From assembly GCF_964355755.1 (NCBI RefSeq), contig NC_092676.1:21062288-21126287 (forward strand): DNA of 64,000 bases. Direction: 5' to 3'. Each line of letters begins with the position of its first letter. Position 1 is the first letter of the stretch. The stretch comes from Antedon mediterranea. Its lineage: Eukaryota; Echinodermata; Crinoidea; Comatulida; Antedonidae. Under the pieces are notes generated by a model. That model was not told the origin of the DNA. It worked only from the letters and a program-made list of their open reading frames with translations, and ran no database searches. The translations under genes and the position numbers were made by a program. Below are positions 1 through 9,022 of the stretch, piece after piece.

Positions 1-161
1 TAAATGTTTTGTTGTATTAATAATAATAATAATAAATTTGGACTTTTAAGTGCATAATGCATAAAGCCTTTATGCACTTCACATGAAAATAAAAGTAATC
101 CATGAAATAAATAAAATAAAAAGGCTATTTTAATGTAATTCTTCATTTTGTTAATTTCTAG

Positions 162-858
162 GCTGAAGGTGAAACAGAAGTGCTTGTGGCTGGAGATCCA
201 GAGAGAAAACACATTGATAAAGTGAAGAAAGATGGAGGCTTATCTTATCACAAAAATCTTATTGAACACATTGTAAGTATACAGTGTATTTTATATATAT
301 ATAGCCGAGAATGTTAAAAAGTCGCTATCCAATCGAGTTTGAACAATACCATGAAAGCCCCAGTGGTCTAATGGTTAGGACATCTGCATATCAAGCAGGC
401 GGTCCGAGTTCGAGTCTCGGTAGGGGCGACTTTTTCTCATTCTCACAGATTTCCTCATCTTTATCGTTTCAAATTAATTAATTAAATTTCAGTATATCAC
501 CGGGCGGTTTAGAATTAATGTTCTTTGCCTGATGTGTTTATATATATATATATATGTATATCAATAAGCTTCACCATTGTTTGACATACCGCGTTCTACT
601 ATTTTGTGTCATTTATTCCTGGGCAGGGTGCAGGAGGCAAGTGTAATTTTTGTCCATATTTTCTTCAGTCTTCTTCTTTTTACTTTCGCTAGAGCTAGTT
701 TTGCAGGTGCATTTATTTAGTTTAATTTAGGTTTACTTTTAGAAGGCATTTTTCATCCAAGTTTAAATGCTAGCTATCTTATAATTTCTCTCTGATTTTG
801 TTTACAGAACACACTTGCCAACAGTCTTAATGTTGAGCCAATAAAGACCATAGATTAA
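162..858 (+). CDS. 3' end of a gene, possibly LDH2/MDH2-type malate/lactate dehydrogenase
   Basis: These are the last two coding exons of a gene entering from the left edge. Exon 162-272 follows an acceptor (TTTCTAG) and ends at a GTAAGT donor. Exon 808-858 follows TTTACAG and ends in TAA at 856-858. Both are phase 0 and join to encode 53 residues with pieces such as VLVAGDPERKHIDKVKKDGG, YHKNLIEHI and the C-terminus NVEPIKTID. The GDPE plus 'GG-YH-NLI' pattern recalls the C-terminal tail of the LDH2/MDH2 oxidoreductase family (NAD(P)-dependent 2-hydroxyacid dehydrogenases), but this rests on memory and no catalytic residue is in the window. An AATAAA at 992-997 is a plausible polyadenylation signal. 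The exon structure is fairly sure; the family is tentative. Confidence 0.6.
307..444. repeat. 19-bp imperfect inverted repeats bracketing the tRNA-like sequence
   Basis: GAGAATGTTAAAAAGTCGC at 307-325 is the reverse complement of GCGACTTTTTCTCATTCTC at 426-444 at 17 of 19 positions. The right arm overlaps the last bases of the tRNA-like acceptor stem and its T-run. The 138-bp unit could therefore fold as a large hairpin with the cloverleaf in its loop. Confidence 0.7.
357..428 (+). tRNA. tRNA-like sequence with apparent anticodon AUC (possible pseudogene)
   Basis: A cloverleaf can be drawn. The acceptor stem 357-363/421-427 has one A-A mismatch and one G-U pair. The D-arm is GTCT/GGAC with a Glu-like AATGGTTA loop. 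The anticodon stem 383-387/395-399 is intact and encloses a seven-base loop. The T-arm CCGAG/CTCGG is perfect and holds TTCGAGT. Loop positions 34-36 read ATC (would decode Asp GAU), while the body looks like tRNA-Glu; Asp tRNAs normally carry GUC. A TTTTT stretch at 431-435 could terminate Pol III. It lies in the last intron of the left-edge gene, on the same strand, between inverted repeats at 307-325 and 426-444. The mismatch and odd anticodon favour a pseudogene or tRNA-derived element. Confidence 0.55.
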
Positions 859-2996
859 TAGCAGAGTTTTATTAGTAATTGAGTATGTATACAAAGGTTT
901 TATACTTTTTATAATTCGTTTTACTAATTTTACTTGATATTTACAAGTATCAATAATAATAATAATGTTACTGTATGTCAACAATAATATCAATAAATAT
1001 TTAAAAAAATCAGATTATATATTACATTAATTTGATTGTTAACATTTAGATGAAAAAAATTAATAATATTATGCAACTGGGCTTTCATTATGGTATTTTC
1101 AAAGAGGCTAATGCGGTCATTGTTTTATGTTATGCTACCGTTACTATCTATTTTCCAGTAAACAGATGTCTTAAAAATATAAATCTATTAGGTGCTGCTT
1201 CTCTAACTGCAGTTTACCCGTCCATATCTAGGCTGTATCATGTTTATATCATATAAGTGTTTTGGTGGGTGTAGTATTTTCCTGCTTTAAAACAAATTAA
1301 TTATATTTTTGCATAACATTTTACCCACGCAATGAAAGTTATTTTAATTTAACGTTGGTTTTAAGATGTAATCATGTAAAGATAATGAAGTATTATTTTA
1401 AATCATGATCTAACATATATATTTTTAAATTGCTAAATTGTATTAACTTATAGTGTAAATACAGATATCAATAAACAATTATTCATAAATCCATAAGCTG
1501 ATTCTGTATTATGATGTAGACATTAGCGTATTCTGTTAGAAAAGCAACACTGACAGATTCCCTCTGCCTCTAGGTTATTTTGTACTTTTGTCTAGAAAAT
1601 GTGCAATTCAACACACTTGTAATTTTGTATATTTACAATGTACAATATCCACTTTACTATAGATGGTCCAACAAACAGTCCCCAACTCTTTTGAGTCGTG
1701 TTTCGTTTTTTTCTGTGTTTACAAAGATCGACCGCCTTTCTGAACGATGATGGCAGAATATAGGCTCTTTCTCATAAATGTTAATTCCTTACTGTACATC
1801 TTATTTAGATAAAGTAAAACAATTGAAAATGATAACACTTCACAAATCATTTTTTCCAAACAAATTTATTTGGTAAATAAGAGCAGCCTAGCAACCCTTG
1901 CTAGAAATTAAAATTTAAAAAATTTGCATAATAAGCTGAAAATTTTCAAGATATTGCCCCACCCCTCCCAGTACTTTGCAACAACATTTATTTTAGACTA
2001 AGTAGCACAACTAATACTAAATTTACTCATTAAAACATGCACCATATGATACTGTACTTTCAGAAAATCTTTGTTTTAATAGAAATCAACAATAGCAATT
2101 GAAAACCTGTTTCTATAAATGTTGATTGTCCATCAGAAATCAATCTCTAGGAAATGTTATCCACGATGTATGAACAATTATCATTATTTAAAAAGTTAGA
2201 TAGATAGAAAAACATTACTATACTACTTTCATGCAATCCAATAAGTACTATGCTGTTCACTAACAGGCCTTGTCTTTTGAAAATCATAGGTGTGCTACAA
2301 ATTGCACTCCTCAATACATTCAGGGGTGCTGTAGGTGTGCTGTTTGTATTTTCGGTGTAAAAGTTTACCAAATTAAGGCGTGTTGTAAATCACACTCCTC
2401 AAGGGCACTTTAGGAGGGTGTTAGGTGAGTGATCGCACTCACTCGCCTTAAAAGACAAGGCCTGCACTAACTGCTAAATTAAAATTTATTAAAATCTAAC
2501 ACAGGTACAACAAAACATGTTAACAAATTTAGAAAGTTTTTTTCGGTAAAAAAATATTTCTTATCAAGCTGAGCTTTATTGGCATAGTATTCAATGGTAT
2601 ATTTATCTTATAATTATATTTTTATCAAATGTACAAACTTACAACTTAAAGAATATGAACATTTACATTAAAAGTCACTGTTGATCACCTTTTGCAACTG
2701 TACCGAGCGACAATAGAAAGCATACAATTTTGATATCATTGTTTAATTCTGTAGATACTAATGCTTGTCATATGATGTTTGCTTTTTTAAAAATAAATAT
2801 ACAAGACCTGAGTACTCGGACGACAAACAATATAATGACTTATGGAGTTGACAAAAGTATTGACTTTGTTTAATGTACACTTATTTAACCTAATTTAAAA
2901 ATATGTTTAATAAACAGATTCAAATTGCTTCACTGCAGCAGAATTGTACAAAAATAGCACCATAGAAATAAAGTTTAAGATTTAAATTGAATGTAT
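859..2996. other. Convergent intergenic region and 3' UTRs
   Basis: This stretch separates the stop of the left-edge gene from the calumenin stop. It is AT-rich with AAT and TA microsatellites. It holds a polyadenylation signal for the left gene (992-997) and a minus-strand AATAAA (TTTATT at 2575-2580) that would give calumenin a 3' UTR of roughly 420 bases. The only structured insert is the MITE at 2264-2464. No credible coding sequence was seen. Confidence 0.6.
2264..2464. mobile_element. MITE with 15-bp perfect inverted ends (hAT-like)
   Basis: CAGGCCTTGTCTTTT at 2264-2278 is matched exactly by AAAAGACAAGGCCTG at 2450-2464. The six bases CACTAA abut both ends (2258-2263 and 2465-2470), as expected of a target duplication. 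The 201-bp element has no ORF, so it would need a transposase supplied in trans. A CAGG-type terminus recalls the hAT superfamily, which normally leaves 8-bp duplications; only 6 bp match here. It lies downstream of or within the calumenin 3' UTR. Confidence 0.8.
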
Positions 2997-5900
2997 TTAG
3001 AATTCGTCGTGCTTGATGAGAGCCTCTCCGAAGTCCGTGACTTGGCTGCCGACAAAGAGATCATACTGATCTAGAATTTCTTGTTTAGTAAGTTTCTCGT
3101 CCTACGCAAAAAAAAAAAATGAAATCAATATTAATATTATAACATTTCTTATAAGTGAGCTTACAGAACGTTTCGAAACGGGTTTTATTCTCAACTGACG
3201 TTTCCTCGTCTGGCGTTGTTTATCCTACGACAATGATGAGTTGGTATGGCACCACCAATAGGTCCAAAAGGACGTGCCCACCCTCCTCTTTCTTCAATAG
3301 TTGATCATATATGTGTGACAATTCATGGGCTCTCTTATCTCTGTTCATGATTTTCCCATGCTTCCTGATGTTAATCAACTCTTTTTTTCCCCTCTTTTGT
3401 TTGCGTATTGCATTCTTTTCCAAGAATAGCAGCATCCCAATCTAGGAGGTGATTGTGCTGTCACACAGATATGATTATGATTATCTACCTATTGTTACCA
3501 TTACTTACTTTATCTTTGTCTGACTCGTGTATTAAATGCTTTGCTTCAGCTTCAGCATGGTCGTAGTCTCTGGGCATAATCCAGTCGCCGATCTCCTCCC
3601 TGTCCATCTTTCCATCCTTGTTCTTGTCACGGTGTGTACTAAATTGTTCACGCTCCGTCTTTACCCAATCTGGTTCTTTTTCTCCGTTTTGAGCAACAAA
3701 CATATCGCCTGTAGGTTATCAAATTGAATGTTAAATAGTAAATAACAGGTAATATGTAGTTTCAAAATATGTAAAGAATTCGTAAGGCATTGGTGACACC
3801 CTGTTAGGTCCCAAAGGTGTCTTCTTTAATATGGCTTCTAATGTAAAGTAAGCCCCCTTTCTTTCTTGTATCATTCTGCCTATATGTTATTACTTTAACT
3901 GGCCACTTAAGACCAGAAAGATCACATCCAGCAGAACATTTTCTGGAAAACAAATATAGTCTTACCAATATATTCTTCGAGTGAGACAGAGCCATCCTGG
4001 TTCTTGTCAACATCTTCCATTGTCTCATCAATGACAACCTCTCGCATATGATCAAACTCTTCTGGATGAAGGAAAGCAGTTAACTCCTCTTTGTTCAAGT
4101 TGCCATCACCGTCTTTGTCAGCAGCTTTCCATCTCCTTTTATCTCTCCTGATCATCTGTTTGAAGTCTATTTGTTCAGCTTCATCAAGCTTTAGAAGTTC
4201 TTCCTCTGTTAAAAAAAAGAATTATCAGTAATAACTATTTGCAATTTTGCACATATAGAATTCAAATGGTAAAGACAGTTTTATCTGCTTAAGTAGTTCT
4301 TGGGTATAGTAATAGTATTGAACATTTGAAAGCATTGTAGTAGTTGTGTCAAATATAGCAGGTATCAATTTCAACAATTCAATTTGTAGGAGCATTTTTT
4401 TACAAGTACTGTAAATTTGTGGGAATAACTACATGTCTTTCTCAGTCTAAATGGGCTGAATTGCGCACAGAATTGGACAATGTACATAACATTGTTCATA
4501 TTGTACAGCTGCCATTCGTTTGTCCACAATGACAAGGGCTGAAATGGATCAGTACAACAGGGTAACCACCTATTCTTTGCAAAAATGTTTACAAGTTCAC
4601 ACAACCCATATAAGTACAGACTACACAAGACATCCAGTTTTATGAACTCCTCCGTTGAGGAGAGTCTTAACCACGTTTGTGGCGCTCCTGCCTTAACTAC
4701 ACTACCACTCGACAAATGATTTTAAGTAAGAGGATAGAACCCTCACCAGTAGTGGCATATGTAGACTTGATGTATTCATCCAACGTCACATACTTATCAC
4801 TATCAATATTGTGCAATTGCCAACGTTCATTGACTTGTATAGAGATGTATTTATTCTGTGTATTTAAAGCATATTATACATGTCATAGTTATCAACAATT
4901 CTAATACACAAACACATTTTCTACAATATTAACAAGTAGAAATATACAGAATTTAGACAAGATTGTGTTTTAGTACACAGTAGCTACAGTATACCATACT
5001 ATTTTTTTTTTGTTCCCTGGAGTGACAAATTTAATCAAAAGAATTTGGATGTGTTTATGTATAAAAACTGTTGATAAGACCTAACAAAAATAGTTTGTTT
5101 GCTGTCAATTATTACATTTACATTTAACCTTGGTAGCAGTTGACCCCTCCTCACCCCACTTTGACAATGCAAAAGATAAGAAACAATAGAATGACAATAA
5201 ACAAAGCAAGCTTTTTGTTAGGTCTAAATTTAGTCCTAATTTAAGGACTGAAATAGAAGCTCACCGGGTAACCCGCTGTATGATGTTTTATTATATTCAT
5301 CAAATGTAATTTTGTCGTCCCCATCCACATTGTGGCCGGTCCACTGGGTGTCAACATCTTTAAACACATAAGTTTTCTGAAAGTGAAATTACGAAAATAA
5401 GTCTGTATTTTGAAAAACAAATTTAGTAGTGGTCATGCAATAATATTTAAGCCAAAAATAATTTTAATTGGTAAACATGCATTTAAAGACCAACAAGTTT
5501 TGTTGTATGGTAAATTATGTTTGTGTAAGCACCAGAACAAAACCAAAAATAAATGGGAAATACTGTATGTACCAATTAATAATAAGACAAAATAAAATTA
5601 AAAAACAAGCTAGTAGTAGGTTGTTAATTTTGATATAAAATTTGCGGTACACCATGTGTATTAGTTCTGAAAAGAACTGTTGAGTTTCTCGACGTTTCGA
5701 TCAATATACTTTGTTAATTGTTAGTAAAGTACATCATTTATGACTACTGTGTAATGAATTTAATTGGTAAAGGTCAGGCAGGGAGTTGTAAAATAATCTA
5801 AAATTATTTTACAACTCCCTGGATCAGGCAAGCTTCTCAAAAGTATGAAATACAGAATGAAATAGTTATCAATGTCCTTCAGCATGACTCTATTCATGTG

Positions 5901-7151
5901 TTTTTAATTCTAGTAAATGAATCTTCATATGTTCATCCTGTACAGTATATTTGTTCCAATTCAATTTATTTGTCATGATTTTCCGAAAGAACCAATAAAT
6001 ATGAATTATTAATTGTCAAGAGATTATATGATTGTTTATAGGAAAACATTAAATTTGGTATAAATTGTTATTTTCTACCAAAATGTGTACACAAAAGATA
6101 TTGTATGTAATCATTCAATTGTTGTGTTGTGCCACGTTTTAATAGAAAGCACACATTTCTACTGGTATATATTTCTCTTGACCTCTGGGGCATAAACACT
6201 TAGAAGGTCAACAATTAGGAAATGCATGGTGATGATGTGGCACTAATCTATTTTAAAGCAACAGACTTTCCTTCCATGCAAAATATACATAATTGAACTA
6301 TGATAGACTATAAATAATATTTTTTTAATTGAAAGTATTCATTCTTTGTTTTCAATTACCCCATCCATCATAAACATACAAAAATAATATTTTATTTTTA
6401 TTCATATTATAGCAAATAGAATGGAGGCCTATGATTATACTAGCAGTTTAATATCAATGTATCAATATTAATTAAAATGTTTAAAAACTGAAAAAAAAGT
6501 GTTAATAAAAATAGCTAGTTAGTACGAGGTTTGAAGCATTTCAGTGTGATTTACTAATTAATCATTAATATATTAATGTAGTTTCTTACCTGCTGATTTT
6601 CAACCCATAATTTCAATTCATTGACATCAACTTTTTCATCATTATTGGTGTCAATTTTATCAACAATTTCACTGAAAATTTAAAATAAAACATTATTACT
6701 ATTGTCAAATATTTTATTATTTTAATAATTTATTTATATTATCTTTTCCATATCATCTTATTAGTTAGACTAGCTAGGAGGCTACTGTAGGTCTAATTAA
6801 ATTAGTATATTATATAATTGCTTCAAAAAAGAAATAATAAAAAGACAATTATTTTCAGTTTCAGTTATTGTTTAGAGGCTAGGATAGATCAAATTAAAAA
6901 AGGCTACTAACTACCACTTACCCGAGCCTGGCCTTGCTTTCTTCTGGACTAAGATCTTGAAATGTTCTTGCCTCTTCTTCGCCTAAAAATGCATCATGAT
7001 CATAATCGGCATTGTGTCCATCACCATGAAAATGATCTGCATGACTTAATTTGTGCCCCCGATTATTACCATTGGGTTGATTTTCGGCTGGCTTGGCAGC
7101 GACTATTCCAATCAAGAAACATGCTAGGCTGAGGTGTACGATTGTTTTCAT
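2997..7151 (-). CDS. CALU: Calumenin/reticulocalbin (CREC family), multi-exon
   Basis: An ER/secretory-pathway EF-hand calcium-binding protein of the CREC family. Coding exons, 5' to 3' on the minus strand: 7151-6922, 6671-6590, then either 5376-5265 or 4855-4747, then 4205-3966, 3708-3509 and 3101-2997. All have GT-AG borders and compatible phases, giving 322 or 321 residues (human calumenin 315). The N-terminus [20 protein letters not shown] is a signal peptide and the C-terminus HDEF is the ER-retention signal typical of calumenin. EF-hand loops include [24 protein letters not shown] and [12 protein letters not shown], with weaker ones in exon 2 ([12 protein letters not shown]) and across the last junction. 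Near-identical family stretches include [19 protein letters not shown] and [13 protein letters not shown] rather than RCN1/3 is favoured by HDEF and overall similarity. Confidence 0.93.
3155..3440 (-). mobile_element. Penelope-like retroelement 3' fragment in the last calumenin intron
   Basis: Minus-strand residues around 3290-3400 read [18 protein letters not shown] followed by [12 protein letters not shown]. This is the conserved tail of the GIY-YIG endonuclease domain in Penelope-like elements (pattern 'REAI-IR-...-LNRD-..-L--IYD'). Upstream, DWDAAIL-KE lies in a different frame, so at least one frameshift has occurred. Downstream is an ACGAGGAAACGTC stretch near 3200, the position where many such elements keep a hammerhead-like motif. 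It is a truncated, inactive copy. Confidence 0.6.
4747..4855 (-). CDS. CALU: Calumenin alternative exon B (EF-hand 2 duplicate)
   Basis: 109 bases, also phase 0 to phase 1, after an acceptor ending ATACACAG and before GTGAGG. It aligns residue by residue with exon A: NERW for DTQW, and the loop [12 protein letters not shown] for [12 protein letters not shown]. Loop position 6 is Lys, so calcium affinity may differ. The polypyrimidine tract is weak, consistent with regulated use. Splicing A to B gives GAA-TAA, an immediate stop; skipping both gives a stop within five codons of the next exon. Exactly one must be chosen. Confidence 0.75.
5265..5376 (-). CDS. CALU: Calumenin alternative exon A (EF-hand 2)
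   Basis: 112 bases, entered in phase 0 and left in phase 1 through GTGAGC. It encodes 37 residues ending in the EF-hand loop [12 protein letters not shown], with all calcium-ligand positions (1, 3, 5, 12) occupied. The preceding DVDTQW matches the 'VERQW' part of human calumenin. It is the upstream member of a duplicated exon pair. Confidence 0.85.
5655..5725 (-). mobile_element. Possible second Penelope-type 3' remnant with GAAACGTCGAG motif
   Basis: On the minus strand, TATATTGATCGAAACGTCGAG is followed by AAACTCAACAG in calumenin intron 2. It resembles the 3' half of the hammerhead-like module of Penelope-like elements (stem II arm, GAAAC, GTCGAG). The matching 5' core (CTGATGA) and stem partner are missing, so it would be truncated. 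The call rests on a short motif. Confidence 0.3.
5779..5821. repeat. Perfect palindromic hairpin, 19-bp arms
   Basis: CAGGGAGTTGTAAAATAAT at 5779-5797 and its exact reverse complement at 5803-5821 are separated by CTAAA. The end sequence CAACTCCCTG recurs at 45885-45894 inside another small hairpin, suggesting a dispersed palindromic MITE rather than a local structure. It is in calumenin intron 2. Confidence 0.8.
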
Positions 7152-9022
7152 CTTTCTTTTTGTCTGGCGGCGTTGATTGGGTTTCTCCGGCGGGACAACA
7201 GTTCAACAATGTGGTAAAACTAAAGGCCTTGAATCGTTTTGATGGGTGAGACTGCTTGCTGTTTATATTAAACCAACGAAATTAATTATAAAAATGTAAC
7301 AAAACAAAACAGTATTTGATGTTAAATTGACGTACCAACAAAACTAGGCCTACCTCTGAATTATACGAACACAATCTCAGCTACTTCGACGTTACAAATG
7401 AAGATAACCCAACTTTCGGAATTTTTATAGCACACGGCGTGCATAAACTTTGTGTATACTTCGTGTCAATGTTGCCAGCGTGGAAAACTAATTGACGAAT
7501 CACAAGCGTAGAACTGTACCATGTGTCAGTATTTGACGAATCCAGTGATACCTTTAAAAAAACTCCTTGAAAGTTAACCTTCATCCAAAGTATATATTAC
7601 GGTAAGTCTCATTGGATACATTTACCAGTGTTAGCTTAAACGTTTTTGATTGGTGCAATGTAGCCACGTCTTCAATCTCCCAGGGACGTTTTATTTTTAT
7701 CTTAAAGGCGGGAGGAAATCTACCCGGCAGGCGATAAATAACTAATGGAATTGATTTACTTAGGTTACTATTTACGGAAGATGACGTGCGAAAAGAACTT
7801 CTTTCATCATCCAAAACCGATGGTGATGTGGCAACCTAAAAAAAAAAAAAAAACACTTCCAAAAAGAGGCTATAAAATTATAATGATACGGATATAGGCC
7901 TAGATTGTTGTTTATTACTCCTTTTGGCTAAAATCATCCTATTATGATCCATTGGTTATTTTTAGGCAGTAAATTTCAAGTAGAAACAAATTGACCGCTA
8001 CTACTACAGGTTTATACATAGGCTACACCTAATTATACATTTTATTCATAAAAGTGAAATCAGCATTTATTACTAATCAATATGCCGTATATATACTGTT
8101 TACGTTCTTTATTATACAACATTCTGGAACTCAGAAAGTGATTAAAATTTCAACACAACTTTTGGTTTAATCAAAATTTGCATTTTCTATATCTTAATAC
8201 TAGTAGGGCCTATTTCATGAAATCCTGGGCTAACTACAATGTCTTTTTTAATTCTAAGTTATCAACTCATCATGATTGGTATACTGACTGGAAAAAACAT
8301 TGGCCAGAATAAGAATACTGTATTTAATTGGCGTCGGACCCTCGACTGGATCTTCTTTCCGTGGAACATTCTAGAAATTCTATTGCGTCATCTTCACAAT
8401 CTAATTCGTGAAACGGATTGAAATTAGTCAACAAAGGCCTCGATTACGTATTTTCAGTCCACTTTGGTCCCGCAGATATATGATGGCTTATTATTAGAAA
8501 CAATCCTTTTGGAGACGTGACATTTGGCTTTTATTTTGATTGAATTTTGCATGCGCACGTAGCGTAAAAGTTTAGTACCAATCATGGAGTAAAGAATAAG
8601 TTATTTACTCCATGGTACCAAATATTATTTTGTGATAACATTACAATTGTTGTTTATGTAATACAGTAGTTGCAAATGATTCGTATTTTTCATTTGATTT
8701 TTTATTGAAAAAAAAATAGTTTAGGCATATATTACTGTATATAAATTTGATAGCAATTAAACCCAAATCACAGTTAGCTATTAGACCACTATCGCAGAAA
8801 TGTGGAGAAAAAAAAGATCTGTTCCTAATTAGTTTAAATTAAGAATAATAAGGCCTACGGAAAAAGAAAACAATTTAAAGAATTCCAAATATGTCTGTAA
8901 ATGTGCCCGAGCGGTGGCGCACTTCAATTTAAATCCCACCCGGAAATTAAAAGGCGCTGAAATCAAAATAAGGCAGACGGTCATCGTGTAGCCTAGTACT
9001 ACTGCTCTGCACAACAAAAATC
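7152..9022. other. Divergent intergenic interval between calumenin and FBXO47
   Basis: About 1.9 kb separate the two outward-facing start codons, so both promoters must lie here. A CCAAT sequence lies about 25 bases upstream of the calumenin ATG on the minus strand. No TATA box was recognised close to either start. An exon-like minus-strand ORF lies at 7581-7835. The remainder is AT-rich with no recognised element. Confidence 0.5.
7581..7835 (-). CDS. Exon-like ORF of unknown function
   Basis: A minus-strand acceptor with a 15-T tract followed by AG opens into 84 codons without a stop, ending TGA at 7581-7583. There is no ATG in frame, so if real it is a terminal exon. It contains LVIYRLPGRFPPAFKIKIKR followed by PWEIEDVATL and has more balanced base composition than its surroundings. 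I do not recognise the family, and no convincing partner exon was found upstream (a short frame near 8340-8430 lacks a good donor). It may be a genuine small gene, an unannotated 3' exon, or chance. Confidence 0.25.
   Translation of the reverse strand, partial: VATSPSVLDDERSSFRTSSSVNSNLSKSIPLVIYRLPGRFPPAFKIKIKRPWEIEDVATLHQSKTFKLTLVNVSNETYRNIYFG

Noticed and set aside
4371-4715. 114-residue minus-strand ORF in a calumenin intron
   Set aside because: Lies wholly between exons 4855-4747 and 4205-3966, with no recognisable domain or splice support.
8330-8440. Minus-strand frame with FHELDCEDDAIEFLECSTE as possible exon upstream of the 7581-7835 ORF
   Set aside because: No acceptable GT donor before its stop and no matching phase; the opposite strand is also open.
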